DNA of 64,000 nt from Leptidea sinapis (taxonomy: Eukaryota; Arthropoda; Insecta; Lepidoptera; Pieridae): contig NC_066290.1 in the NCBI RefSeq assembly GCF_905404315.1, forward strand, positions 6,633,453 through 6,697,452, in the 5' to 3' direction. The notes below the pieces were generated by a model, which did not search any database, was not told the DNA's origin, and saw only the letters and a list, made by a program, of their open reading frames with translations. Of this stretch, positions 1 to 12,900 are shown piece by piece. A program made the translations under genes and the position numbers. Within the stretch, counting starts at the first letter, position 1; each line of letters opens with the position of its first letter.

Positions 1-390
1 TGTCACTTTTATATTTATATTTTAGCGTCATCATTTCAGCCGGAAGACGTCCATTGTTGGACAAAGGCCTCCCCCAAATATCGGCATGACGATCGGTCCT
101 GCGCTGTCCTCATCCATCCTACTCCGGCGATCTTCCTACCGGCCTACCAACACTACGCCTTCCGGTACGTGGTCGCCATTGGAGGACCTTACTGCCCCAA
201 CGGCCATCTGTCCGCCGAGCTATGTGCCCTGCCCACTGCCACTTCAGTTTCGCAATCATTTGGGCTATGTCGGTGGCTTTGGTTCTCCTATGGATCTCCT
301 CATTTCTAATTCGATCTCGCAGGGAAACACGGAGCATAGCCCTATCCATTGCCCGCTGAGCAACAGCGAGCTTACTCATAAGGCCCATAT
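1..390 (-). mobile_element. 3' end of an RTE-type non-LTR retrotransposon
   Basis: Read on the minus strand, 388-119 encodes the C-terminal tail typical of insect RTE reverse transcriptases: RRTKATDIAQMIAKLKWQW followed by an AGHIARRTDGRWG block, then a GRRSVGRP run. The frame breaks after that. The 3' end (about 20-75) is the GC-rich block that ends these elements. Only the tail is present, as expected of a 5'-truncated copy. It lies in the Prp39 intron downstream of the last exon visible here and has no role in that gene. A second copy is at 37575-37925 on the other strand. Confidence 0.8.
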
Positions 391-476
391 TTTGGCAAGT
401 AGATTTTAAAAGCGAAGAAATGTGTTATCCTTCTAGAAGTTCCTCTTGTAGAAGTAGAACAATCTGACAAACATAC

Positions 477-3400
477 AACATGGTCAAGCGGCTCATCTTC
501 TCCGGGCGGCAGGTCTAACTGCGGCACAGTACCGGTCACTTCGCGCACCTCAGCGCGGAGACGAATGAGCTCCTCCTTCGATATCACTCCCGTGACAGGC
601 TCTGACATCACATGCTCTTGGAAACTGTAAAAAATAAATAATAAAAATTTTTTAGTGTTTACAGAAAAACCTAAAAATTATAGAATTCATGCAGCAGTCA
701 TTCAATAGTATACTAGAATAATAATAGATAGTATTACTACGAATAAAAAATTAATGATTTTAATTAGATAATTAATTGCTGATGGGGCTGCCCCGATTTG
801 TAGCACATCATGGATATTCGTGGGAGAGTTCTTTGCACAGGATGCCCGCTGGATTATGGGTACCACAACGGCGCCTATTTCTGCCGTGAAGCAGTAATGT
901 GTAAGCATTACTGTGTTTCAGTCTGAAGGGTGCCGTAGCTGGGGAAATAACTGGGCCAATTAGACTTAAACATCTTATGTATCAAGGTGACAAGAGCCGT
1001 AGTGCCGCTAAGAATTTTTTGGATTTCTCATGAATCCTGAGTGGCACTGCATTGTAATGGGCAGGGCGTATCAATTACCATCAGCTGAACGTCCTCCTCC
1101 TCGTCCTGAAGATGAGCAATCTCGTCCCTTATTTTCATAAAAAAAAGACTATGCTCAAAAGATGTAGATATCTGGTGAGCAGACTGTGGGGCAGTACCAA
1201 CAGCATTCTGAAGATGATTGCGAGCAGGTTGGACTGCAGATATGTGGGTTATTGCCGCAGTATTTCTAACGGAATGGCGCAACAATGACATACATTTCTT
1301 TTTTTACTTTATTTTAATTAGAAATAGGTTTAGGATAAGTACTAACATAGAAAATAAGTTTGCTGAATTAATTACAAATATGAGCGAAGATGCTTGAAAT
1401 ATAGTTAATAATTATTGTTATAATTCAAGATACTAACTTATCAAAGTGTGATGTGTATCCCAGTGTAGGTGTTGCCAGCAAACGATCATAAATATTTGTA
1501 ACATTCAATGCAGACGAATTCTCTGCTTCCCATTTTATGTATGACTCCCACAACCGATCTGAACGGAACTCCAATCCACAGGCCTCTGAAATATTCAATT
1601 AATATTAGTTAAAAGTTAAAAAAAAATATTCAGACAAGAGTTAACTCTACGTAAAAGAGGTATTCCTCTTATTATTATTATTAGGTATATTTACCTCTAA
1701 GAACTGGGCTCAAGCATGCATCTAGACTGAATGTACATCATGGGTACAGAAATATTTTTTATGGAAAAAAATTTAAAACACAGTTTTAAGGCCTGTATCT
1801 TATTGTAAGTATCTGTACATGTCATTCAGACGCTTATAAAGATAATATACTCCATAAAAAATACTCATTTTATTTATAATAGAATTAGATTATCGTCAGA
1901 CTCAGGATAAAAACTGTAACTTACCCACAGCTCTCTCATACTGAGATCTTATATAAATATGATCTTCAGTTCGAGTGGATTTTATATGATTTAGATAATG
2001 GATCCATAGATCCACTGACAGAGGTATAGCTTTGAGACCTCTCTCTAATACCTGAAATATTTATATGATTAACGATTCTGCACAGTCGTCTAAGCACCAA
2101 CGTGTGAACGAAGGCACCGAGAAGCAAGGGAATATTTAATAGCATTATATATCATTATTTGAATATAATTTGAATCATGAAACGAGAGGTCGTACCGCAG
2201 CTATTGCATTGCAAACATCTCGCTTCCATCCAACACTTTAAAAACATTCGTTGGATATTTTACACCTGGTCACAGCTTGCTGGTTCTGCCATCCCTTCGT
2301 AGTCTTCTATGCCTCTATATTAAGCCAACAATGGCGAAGCGAAATTATGAGGACCTGTTTATGCTTTATGCTTACATGACTGTATTAAATACTTAATTTA
2401 AATAAATCAAGTCTCAATTAACACACATACTTAAATATTTTACAATACATCATACTTGTAATTAAATAATATATTGTAACACTTATCAAAAACGTAATAT
2501 AATAGCACCACAATAAATTACACACTAAAAAATATTCGACACAACAATTATGAATATCTTCGATGATTACTGAAGACTTTGGCTTACTGACATGGCCGAA
2601 CTGGTCACACTGTTGGGAAAAAAAAAGCAATTGCACATTGTGTTACAACTAAAATCAAATTCCAAGTGTTATCACATCAAAAAATTTATATAAAAATGTA
2701 TTTACTTCAACCATACCAAAATATTATGATCATATTGTTAATAATAATTTGAAAAAAAAAATAAACAAATTTGTACTCACTTCAAGGCACTTCTTTTTAC
2801 TTCCTTTGCGTTTCTCATAATCGGCATATTTCCTCCAATAGCCATAACAATATGGGTAATGTGACAAAAATGCGTCATAAGCCTCCCGGGCAGCTTCCAC
2901 ATCATTCTAGAAACAAAATATATCAATCATAGAACATGTGATGATTCGGTTCTATATCAGATGTACATTTCATTTCATTCAGATGGCCCTTGCCAATCTA
3001 CACAATTTTCAGATCTTGTAGCTTCACAAAGCACACAAGATTAGCAATTTTTGTCATCATATTGGAAAATATACAACAACTACTAAATGTGTACATGGAA
3101 TAACATCTTAATATATATAAATTATGTGACACATTGTTTGTCCGCAATGGACTCCTAAACTAATGAACGGATTTTAAATCCCCATTAAATCTCTCCATGG
3201 AGTGCAGTTTGGTCCAACTTGAGAATTTAATGATGCATGCTTTGACAGTTCCGCTCTGAAACAATTTCATTATAACAACAGGGAGCGATAATTTTGAGAA
3301 GAATAACATTCTGAGAAGATTTTGTGCTACTGTGAACACAAAAACTTGATATAAATGCATCAGTTCCGACGTGTTTATTATGAGTGATGGCGCTACCCAC

Positions 3401-6376
3401 CCTGCAAAGCAGCGTGCAACGTGTTTAAGTACGCAGTTCTAGAATGGACACAACTGTGAAATCATCACTCTAACCTTGATTAAGCACCTCTGATATGAAA
3501 CTCGTCTGTACCCTAATTCAATGTCAGCATAGACATTTTAAAAATAAATAGTTGGTACTATGTCCTTAAAGATTCATTAATTTAATTTAATTTACCTCTT
3601 GATCTACATACTGCAGTAGATATGTCCATCCAGTAAAATCTGTTGGGTCATCATTGACCACTTTCCAGTACTTCTCAAGCTCAGGTAATGCCTTTTTCTT
3701 TGGTTTTTCTTCTGTTGAGGGCCTCTTTTCAGAAGGTACAGGTTTGCTCTCTCCATTCTAAAATAATGAATGGGTTAGCAATCACTCTATGGCATATATT
3801 AATAAAAAAGACATTCCATAGAACCATAATTTAGTATATAGTAGTAAGATGTACCTTTGCCACTGCCTGTTTTTTCTCGGTAGTTGGTGACTCAGGGTCA
3901 TAATCATCACCTTCCTCTGGTTTTCGTTTACGGCTTTCCTTCTTTGATGTTGGTAACTCATCTTCAGAGACAACCTTGTGAAACAGAATATGCTTTGATT
4001 AACAAGACATTTAAACTAACCACTTTATAAATAAATCATGTGCAATTGTAATTGAATTAAAATTATTTCTAATTGAATACAACAAGAATAGTACAATCAT
4101 TATGTTTGTTATCATATGACTATTCACACATCGACTATTCAGTCACATTGACTATTCACAGTCACATTGACTATTCACAGTCACATTGACTATTTGACAT
4201 TTGAGTGTGTCTGTTGCATCATTTTACATATTATGTTTTAATTTGAAATGATTTTTAAATCAATGTACTTAAATGTAAATCTTGATATAAAAGAGTGGCA
4301 ATGAGTTTCTTGCTACTTCTTCTCATTAGCTCAACCCTTTAGGAAATAGCGGTAGATTCAATAAGAAAAAATTTTTTTTTTTTGACATTCATAAGTGTCA
4401 TTTCCGTGACCTACGTGAATAAACTGATTTTGATTTGATTTATGATAAAATATAATTAGGTAAACCTCAGTGTCTGCAGGCAACTCTGCTGGCTTGGGCC
4501 CTGGTAACTCATCATCGGACACATTTTCTGCATCTTTCACACTGGGCTTCTCAACTGCTGGCAATTCATCTTCAGAGACTACTTCTGTTTCTTCAGCTCC
4601 ACCAACCTGTAAAATTTTTGTATGTAACAAAACTTAAAAGTATCTATTTGTGTGCGTGTTGCCATAATTGAATGTATGTTTACTAATAATTGCTTACATA
4701 TTGTATCTTAATTATATTAGCATTAATTTAAATGATTAATATTTACATGCAAACCCTTTAAGCATTTTGCTCTGTCATTAAACACTACATCAATTTAGAA
4801 TAAAGATGGTGATAAGAGTAGTGAAGATCAAACACTACTTTCACATATATTGAAAACATTACATTTGTACAATTTATTAATAAGTTCACCTTAACTGTAT
4901 CTTTCTTTGTTGATCCGTTTGATTCTGAACTTTGAACATTTACTTTTAGACTTGTTGGTTGTTTCTCCTGTGAATCTTTATTGTTTTTATTTTTAATTAT
5001 AGATTCAGTATTATCTTTGTCAGACTCATTGTCCTTACCACCTTCCTTAGTTTGTTCCAATTCTATTGTTTTATTAGTGTCTGTTAACTTCTCTTCATCA
5101 ATATCTGGCATATCAGACTCCATGGCTCTCTCGGCTTCTCTTTTTTCATCATTTTCATTGTCATCAATAATGTTGTTAATAACCATTCTCTAAAATAATA
5201 AATATGTCTTTTTTTAAAACAAAGACTATCAAATGTTTTTATTTAATAAAATAAAGTCATGTATTTCAAAATGATACAAATTTAAATGATTTTTAATGTT
5301 CAATCTGTTATATTTTACGTAACTAATTACACTTCAACATGTGTTTCGCTTCTATACAAAGCATCTTAACAGACAGTTAACTTGCAAAATACTGGAACAA
5401 GAGTGACACTCACAACACATCTCAGTGCTTTTGTGAAAAATAAGTAGAATAACACTAAAAATCACTACTTATTTAAAATTCTTATATAGGGATTTCCAAA
5501 AATATTACCAAATTCTATTAATTTAAAGTGATGATAAAATTCTAAGGCAGAAAATATGGCTATGAGGCTTAAAGTGCAAGTACACACTTGAATTCACAAA
5601 TTAATGATTAATTTCCTAATAAAATAATTTACAATGTCTGCACATTGTTTTATATTATCCTTACTCTTGTTCAGTTTTTAAAACAGGTCATCTATTTGAC
5701 TCTGACAACTGAAGGTTAGTAAAAACATTAAACAGTGACATCCTTAAAAATATGGTTAATGATAATTACTTCATTGGAAGTCATGCTCTCTTCATTAATT
5801 GCAATCAATGAATTATCTTCATCCATAGTTTTTTGTGTAGCCGCTTCATTGGAAGAGTCACAGTCATTTTGTATTTTTGAATTACTTTCCGAGAGATCTG
5901 CATCTGAAGTTTTAAACGTAGGACTTTGTCGCGAATCACCATCTGAAAGCGCATTGCTAAGGGAATCGTTGGGATAATTCACTGCATTGTCGCCAACGTC
6001 AAAGGAATCTGTATTGAAACCAGTATTTCGATCTAAATAATCGCCGACGCTGCTAGCTGATAGTTCTGCAGCGTTGAGAAAGCCTTGGTTCGATGCAGAA
6101 GAATCGTCAACAACTGCTGCATCAACGCTGTTGAATTCTCCATCGGTCAACAAATGTGATAAGCCGTTAGAATTTTCATTTATCAATGGAACATCTTCTG
6201 TGTCCATGGCTGCATCTGTTAAGGACTTCTGAAATAATTGAATAATTTTTAATTGTATATCTGTTACGAATATATTTCAACATTATATTTTGATTTCTAC
6301 GTTCCATTCAAAATTTAAACATAACCTCAATGTATTTATACCATACCTGAATGTCAGAGCTTGTATCATCATCCAT
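477..6376 (-). CDS. Prp39: Prp39, pre-mRNA-processing factor 39 (5' ten exons; 3' end outside window)
   Basis: Prp39 is a U1 snRNP-associated HAT-repeat protein that acts in the nucleus at early 5' splice-site recognition. Exons (minus): 6347-6376 (ATG), 5770-6228, 4890-5189, 4466-4606, 3855-3974, 3596-3757, 2781-2906, 1925-2051, 1438-1585, 477-624. All junctions are GT/AG and the phases agree, giving 587 codons. Residues about 1-300 are acidic, serine-rich and low complexity, with three copies of an SEDELP-like motif in exons 4-5. HAT repeats begin in exon 6 (ELEKYWKVVNDDPTDFTGW), and runs such as HYPYCYGYWRKYADYEKR and PLSVDLWIHYLN match the conserved core of animal PRPF39. The last donor (476-475, GTATGT) is inferred. 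The remaining HAT repeats and the stop must lie left of base 1. Introns carry LINE tails and a small minisatellite. Confidence 0.9.
780..1146 (+). mobile_element. 3' UTR fragment of a non-LTR retrotransposon
   Basis: This is the GC-richer 3' portion of a LINE lying in Prp39 intron 9. It ends in the short A run at 1137-1146, so it reads on the plus strand. Translation gives a short APISAVKQ tail followed by a stop, the usual end of one lepidopteran LINE family. The segment 1147-1300 to its right is open on the minus strand for about 50 codons, but I do not recognise it. Confidence 0.55.
4126..4200. repeat. Short minisatellite in a Prp39 intron
   Basis: About three tandem copies of a 20-24 bp unit (CACATTGACTATTCACAGT and variants), with the outer copies degenerate. 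It lies in the intron between exons 4 and 5 of Prp39. Confidence 0.7.
4265..4440 (+). mobile_element. LINE 3' tail fragment
   Basis: The block ends in a GATTTTGATTTGATTT run after a TGTCATTTCCGTGACCTACG motif. I recognise this as the usual end of CR1/Jockey-type copies in moths. No coding part remains. It lies in the Prp39 intron upstream of exon 5. Confidence 0.35.
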
Positions 6377-6723
6377 TTTGTTTCAAACTAAATACTGAAG
6401 TTTAAAAACCATATGTGCGTTTAAAGGTATTACAATTTTTAAAAATACACGAGTACTTGGGCAAAATATATGCTTAGAATCTACGGTACATATTTTGCAC
6501 AACATTCAATTATTCACCATCGCTGATCAAGTGATCACTCGCTGATAGCGTATCCCGTATGCATAACACAAACTGAACGTAGTGTTTAAATTCTCTTTGG
6601 CACAAACAAAATCATCAATCAATAATGACATAAGACGAAATACAAAAACGTATTCGGTACTCGGTACCAAAAAATTATACAGAATTTTTAAATCGACTGC
6701 TACAGATAATTTTTACGGCTTAC

Positions 6724-6750
6724 GGCTTAGCACGCACTGCGATTAAACGC
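6724..6750 (+). repeat. Left terminal inverted repeat of the Harbinger element
   Basis: It begins GGCTTAGCACGCACTGCGAT and is the reverse complement of 9573-9599 over 27 of 27 bases. The preceding TAC matches the TAC after the right end. Confidence 0.92.
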
Positions 6751-6838
6751 GAGCGGTTTAGAAATAACTGAAAACGCAAAACCGCATACAACCTCGCACT
6801 GCGGTTGGCGTTTTGCTTAATTTTATTCCAGTATCACC

Positions 6839-9073
6839 ATGGATTTCTGGCGAGCAGCATGTGTTGCGGCTTTGGTTATCAAAATAGAAAAAAGAAACCG
6901 AAAACAGCGCCGCCATAGGTGCTGGGTGCACCCATTAACAGATCAAAGACATTAGCGCTAGTGATTTGAAAGGATATTTTTGCAAATCGTACAATGACGT
7001 GCGGCAGCATCCTGATAAGTTTTTTAATTACTACAGAATGTCCATTGGTACTTTTGACAAATTATTACAATCTGTCGGTCAGTATCTACAACATGAAGAC
7101 ACTTCATTTCGTAAGGCAATATCACCTGAAGAGCGACTTTCAGTCACGTTAAGGTAAGAAAACAATTTCTAACTATTGAATAACCTTTATTTCAAAGCAT
7201 TGAACCCGGCAAATTAGAGAAGGAAATGCAAAATAAAAAGTAAGTAATAAGATTTTTTTAGATTACTCTTTGGCAGAGTCATGGTCTTCTATTATCTGAT
7301 TTCCAAATTGTAAAAAATTATTGGTAGTCGTACTAGTGGGCTTAAAAATTTCTTGATCGATGATTTGCACCTTTTGTATCGTTGGTGTAGATGGTGCTTG
7401 CACAGTCTTAGTTGATAGAATCTGAGGGGTTGAATTTACAGATGGACTTGGTGGAGGCATTGTTGCTGACGGTGATTGGACCGAATATACTGTATCCATT
7501 GATAAGGATTGTGGAGAATACTGATACTGATAGGTGCTTTGTGGCTGACATACATATAAATGTATGATAATACAATGGTGAACTACTACTTATTTTCGAT
7601 CTTTGTAATTGAGATGGTTGATTCAAAACTGTTTGTGATGGTTGTGGAGATGAATGAGAACGTGTTTTTTTAAAACATTAAGGATTTCTTCGCATAATGT
7701 TTTTGATCTTCATTTAATTTACGTAGCATAGGAACCAACATCAGCGCAAAGTTTTTTTCTTCGTCGTCGTCGTCCTGTACTTGTTTATATTTTAATATGT
7801 CGAGTAATTGTTTTTCATATTCTGTTGAATTGTTGTCTCGAGAACAGTTCTTCTTTCGCAGTGATGTTCTCTTGTTATTAGTGAAATGTAAATTCTGAGT
7901 TGGAGCAGACAATGTTATATCCTGAGTAGAAACTGGCGTTAATGCATTAACATCTTGAGTAGAGTCATGCGATAAGAGGTTACAGCTCGTTTCTTCATGG
8001 AAGGAATAAGAAAAAGCATTGAATCAAAATGAACATATTTCTTTTTCTTTGGAGGAGCAGCTTGTCCAGATTTGTCTTGTTGAGCTGCCAATTCCTTAGC
8101 GAAACAATCTTTCATATTTTTCAATTTTTTTGTATTGAGTTTCCTGAAACCAAATAAACAAAATTAATATCTTGTTCACAGGTATCTTGCTACGGGAAAT
8201 AGCATGAAATATTTGTACTTTGAATACTTGATTGACGCTACAACTATCAGTGAAATTATTTATCATACATGCAAGCAGCTGTGGTTATATTTGCAGCCTA
8301 TTTATTTAAAAGAAGTTACAAAAGAAGACTGGTTAAAAATAGCAAAAGGGTTTTTAGAACAAACACACTTTCCAAATTGTGTCGGTGCTATAGATGGCAG
8401 GCACATAAGAATCGAAAGACCCGATCACACCGGCTCAGAATAATTTAATTATAAGTTTTATTCGATTTTTCTGCTTGCGATTGCAGATGCTAACTATAGC
8501 TTTGTAGCTATTGATGTGGGGGCATACGGATCCAATAGTGATGCCAGCGTATTTCGAAATGCAATTTTTGGTCAAATACTTTTAACAAATCATCTAGATT
8601 TACCAGCTTGCACAATCATACGAAATTATAATGAAGGATCTGAAATGCCTTTTGTATTTGTTGGGGATGAAGCTTTTCCACTTTTAAAACATTTGATGAG
8701 ACCATATCGAAGCAGTAACTTATCTGTGAAAGATAAGATTTTCAACTACCGACTTTCGTATGCCAGAAGGACAGTTGAATGCACATTTGGTATTATGGCA
8801 AATAAATGGCGAATATTTCATAGGCCGTTAGATACAAAACTGGAATTATGCGATTACATTGTAAAAGCGTGCTGTATATTGCACAACTTCGTGCGAAAAA
8901 ACGATGTCAAGGAATTTACAGAAAATTTGTGCCAATGGGAACATTCGGAACTTCGAAACTTACATCCAATAAGACTTCGTCCGAGTAATGACGTGATGCA
9001 AATACGAAATTTATTTGTTGACTTCTTTACATCTCTATCTTGTGCTTTAAATTGGCAATACGATGCTATATAA
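6839..9073 (+). pseudogene. Harbinger (HARBI1-like) DDE transposase, broken
   Basis: Two exons. The first runs from the ATG at 6839 to 7153 and shows a CWVHPLTDQR start, then DVRQHPDKFFNYYRMSIGTF. The second is 8182-9073; the GTAAGA donor and CAG acceptor join in phase. The DDE residues are all visible: D in VGAIDGRHIRI, D in GSNSDASVFRN and E in RRTVECTFGIM. Three defects show it is dead: a frameshift near 6945, with stops before the 6966 frame resumes, and an in-frame TAA at 8441-8443 just after the first catalytic D. The protein would have cut and joined the element ends. Its intron contains the last exon of the MADF partner on the other strand. Confidence 0.9.
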
Positions 9074-9283
9074 CCTAATAATAAACTTTTAATAATAAAA
9101 TAAAACACAACAAATATCCTTGTTCTTCTTTTCTGCCTCCGACAAGTTTGTCCATTCCCTGCAAACATTTTGATATACCTCATGCCAAAGCGTGGCCTTA
9201 ATATTCCTATCTCTGAACTGATTCAATGACTTGTCATATAATGCTAGCCTCTTTTCAACTTCAATAATAATGTTTTTAAACAT
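7263..9283 (-). pseudogene. Harbinger-encoded MADF/BESS DNA-binding partner, broken
   Basis: Exon 1 (9283 to about 9120) encodes a MADF-type (SANT/Myb-like) helix bundle starting MFKNIIIEVEKRLALYD, with conserved tryptophans (ATLWHEVY, CREWTNLS). The second exon (8143-7263; acceptor at 8144-8145) encodes a lysine-rich linker, a VHFDSMLFLIPS block, an acidic DDDDEEKN stretch, a BESS-like motif (NFALMLVPMLRKLNEDQK) and a Q/P/S-rich tail. The frame shifts near 8010, 7697 and 7550, and the exon 1 donor is not a clean GT, so the gene is dead. In this superfamily the partner binds the terminal repeats and helps bring the transposase into the nucleus. Its intron holds transposase exon 2. Confidence 0.78.
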
Positions 9284-9572
9284 ATTATCGTAGTCTACAG
9301 ACGTTGTTTCTGAACCGTACCGTATTTAACCTCTGCGCTCGCCCAGTCGAGACTGAATAGAAAACCGAATGCGGTTAACCGCTGTGCGTGCGCCACCATA
9401 CTAATACTATGGGTCACAAAAACAACGCGCTTTTACAAACCGCGATTAAAATGTAGCAAGGTGCGTTTTTAAAATCAGTCACTGAAAAAAGTCGTCAACT
9501 GAAATGCGTGCGCTTGTATAGAAAGCTATGTATTATATTTCTTTGCGTTTTCAGACTTACGTTTGGAAGCAA

Positions 9573-9599
9573 GCGTTTAATCGCAGTGCGTGCTAAGCC
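9573..9599 (-). repeat. Right terminal inverted repeat of the Harbinger element
   Basis: Reverse complement of 6724-6750, followed by the TAC target duplication at 9600-9602. Confidence 0.92.
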
Positions 9600-9774
9600 T
9601 ACCGCATTTGGACGGCTTGTCGTATTTTACACAGATAAAGTTTTAAAATAAAAATAAAATCTTTTATAGTCTGTTAAATTACCTTTCTTGTGGTTTATGC
9701 TTCCACACAGAGAATGTAGGTACCTACCTACCTACTATCTACATAACTTATTCTTTCTTCTTTCAAAAATAGAG

Positions 9775-9787
9775 TCATTACTCACAT
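9775..9787. repeat. Target-site duplication, left copy, of the I-like element
   Basis: TCATTACTCACAT, identical to 15275-15287. The poly(A) end (T run on plus) follows directly. Confidence 0.9.
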
Positions 9788-9970
9788 TTTTTTTTTCTTC
9801 TTTTGGCAATAGCGTTTACTTTTTGCCAGTAACGTAAGATTGGGAAACTAAGTTAAAAAAGGATACGGAACACGGGAAAGAATCAGATAAGTAGAAAGAG
9901 GATTGAAACGGATATTAAAAATTTCATAAATATACATATATACTTGCTACTTACACAACATTACAAATAT

Positions 9971-12900
9971 TTAAACTTTAATATGATTCTGAAGAATGAA
10001 AGATGACAATATTTTATAAAATTTACATGGATACATAATTAGACAGGATATACAGGTAGGAAAAGGAACATTAAGAGATATTAGATCATTCAGGAATGAG
10101 GAGCGGTCGTATAGAGAACATGAAAAGAAAATGTGATCTAGATCACATTTATCGGATTCACATTCACACATGTCAGTAGATACAATGCCTATCTATTAAG
10201 ATGAACAGGAGTGCAAACATGACCCAAACGCATTCTTATGATAGAAGAACATACTAACTTATTGCATTTGGCACGGAAAAACCATGGTTTAAATGAAATA
10301 AGTGGCTGAAGGTTAAAATATTTCCTGCCTTTTGATTGACCAGTTTCAGTCCAAAGCCTATTCCAACAATCCTGAAGGTGAACTATAGGAAGAGCACCTA
10401 GATCCTGGCAAAAAACTTTATAAGGGAAAATGTCGCCATCGACCACGGCTTCATTAGCTAGTTGGTCTGCTTTTATATTACCAGGAATGTCGCTATGGCT
10501 GGGGATCCATACAAACAACACAGAAAGACCAAAGTGATTGCATTTATTTAATAGATTTCTTAATTCTATGACAACAGAAGAAATGTTTTTTGATTTAAAT
10601 GGGAACCTATTGAGAGACTGTAAGGCACTTTTTGAATCAGAGAAAATTTTTTTTTTGGGAAGTTTAAATAGAATAATATATTAAATAGCCTTAAAAATAC
10701 CATAACATTCCCCAGTAAACACCGATGTTTCCGGAGGTAGTTTAATTTTCTGTGATATTTTAAATTGAGCGTGATAGACACCTACACCAACGGGATCCGA
10801 GGAGGAATGTTTAGACGCGTCTGTGTAAATATGATGGTAATCAACCCAAACAGTATTTTTAAGAAGATTAAACGAAAAATTTGTACTAATATCGTGCTTA
10901 TTTAAATCTGAGTTTAAATTAATTTCTGGAAGCAACATTAATGCTTCAAAGCTAGTACTGAAAAGAGGATAATTAATGGATCGATGAATAGGAGCTTTTA
11001 TGTTGATAAATTTCTTAAAACTATTGATTAGACAAGGTGGTTTTTTATTTGACCAATATGCAGATGAATCTATATAATGAGAAAGTTTCTGAAGTTTGTT
11101 ATAAAGAGAGTGGTTAAGAAACTGAAAAGATCGGAATATAAATTTGTCTGCTAAATATTGATGACGTAGATGTAGTGGAGGATCACCACATTCTACTTGA
11201 AGAGCATTGATAGGACTTGACCGCATAGCACCAGAAACTACTCGTAAAGCTTTGGACTGTATGAGATCTAGTTTTTTAAATGCCTTAACACTACCAGGCT
11301 CCAGCAAGAATGTACCATAATCTAATATACTTCTTATAAGAGCATTATATAACAATTTCATGCAAAAAGGGTGCGCACCCCACCAAACACCTGACAGACA
11401 TCTTAAAATATTAAGAGTACGCTCACATTTAGCATTTAGGTAATCACAATGTGGGATACCAGTTAGTTTCGAATCTAAGACAATTCCCAAAAACTTAACA
11501 TTATCTTTAACTGGAATCTGATAACCCTCATAAAATATAGAAATAGGAGGAGGAGTTCTTGATCTCGTGAATAAAACTATTGTACTTTTTTCAGGTGATA
11601 GATCAAGGCCATTTAAGTCCAACCAAGTTTTTAAATTTATCAGCGGTTGTGTTATAGAAGAACTAGCTTTTTCAATAGAAATATCACGACAGTAAATTAA
11701 TAGATCATCAGCATACTGAAGAACATTTACACTATTAAGTGATGATTTTAAATCGTGTGTATAAATATTATACAATATTGGGCTAAGTACTGATCCCTGG
11801 GGGAGGCCCTTTGAAACAAGTCGAGTAATTGACTTCCTGTCATCTAGTTTCAGGGTTATGTATCTTTCGAAAAGCATGTTTATGATAAAATTTGTTAATA
11901 GCAGAGGTATATTAAGTTGTAAAAGCTTACTCTTTAAAATACTTATTACGACATTATCATAGGCACAATTTATATCTAAGAACGCAGCTATTACTGATTT
12001 ATTATTTGAAAATGATAATTGAATATCAGAAATAAATATACTTAAGCTATCAATAGTACTTTTCCCACGTCTGAAACTGAATTGGGATTCACATAATAGA
12101 CCGTTATGCTCAACAAACCATTCTAAACGATTTCTTATAAGATGTTCTGTAATTTTCATCAAAACAGAAGAAAGTGCGATTGGGCGATAAGCAGAATGGT
12201 CTGAAGAACACCTATTAGGTTTCAGTACGGGAATTATTTCTTGACGTTTCCACGTGGAGGGGATGTTACCAGATGTCACTATGGAATTTATAAGAGATAA
12301 ATAATAAAATAAAGCATCATCATCTAAATGAGAGATAAAGGAATACGGAATACCATCCAGTCCAGGAGCAGAATCCTTAACATGGTACAATACACCTTTT
12401 AGTTCAGTGAGAGAAAATATACTGTTTAAACCAAAACAGTTATCATTATTTATATTTATTACAGGGTAAACAATTATTAAGTCTTCAGGAACGAAAGGTG
12501 GAGCCAATTTATCTAAAAAGCTATTAACTAAATGAAAAGGGATTGATTTTGGAGATGAATCTTTGTATGCAGATCTAAATCTTCTTATATTTTGCCATAC
12601 AAGAGATGGTTTGACATCAGGTGATATTGAATAGCAGAAATTTTTCCAGCCATCAAATTTCTTTTTCTTTAGAAATTTTGAAGTTTCTGACATACTCTTT
12701 GTAAGAATTTCAAAATTCTCATCAGTGGAACATTGACAGTATGTAATTTCAGCATATTTTCTTCTCTTTACTGCCTCAGTACATTCGTTATCCCACCAAG
12801 GAGGAGAAGGAATAAAACCCAAAGAGCTATTTTTACTTGGAAATATCTCATTGGCAACCTCAATAAAGATTCTTGCTAAAGAATCTACACACTGAGATTC

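Larger units (their letters stand above)
6724..9599. mobile_element. PIF/Harbinger DNA transposon, whole but decayed
   Basis: The 2,876-bp element has terminal inverted repeats at 6724-6750 and 9573-9599 (27 bp identical). A second matching stretch (CTGAAAACGCAAA) lies just inside each end. It is flanked by a 3-bp duplication TAC (6721-6723 and 9600-9602). Three bases is the target-site length of PIF/Harbinger, although TWA is the usual sequence. Subterminal GTGCGTGCGC/ACCGC-type motifs recur at both ends and may be transposase-binding sites. It carries the two genes expected of the superfamily, a DDE transposase and a MADF-type DNA-binding partner, both now broken. It sits just upstream of Prp39 exon 1. 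Confidence 0.92.

Noticed and set aside
1028..1291. 87-codon minus-strand frame as a Prp39 exon
   Set aside because: Part of it is antisense of a LINE 3' UTR, and exons 9 and 10 already join in phase around it.
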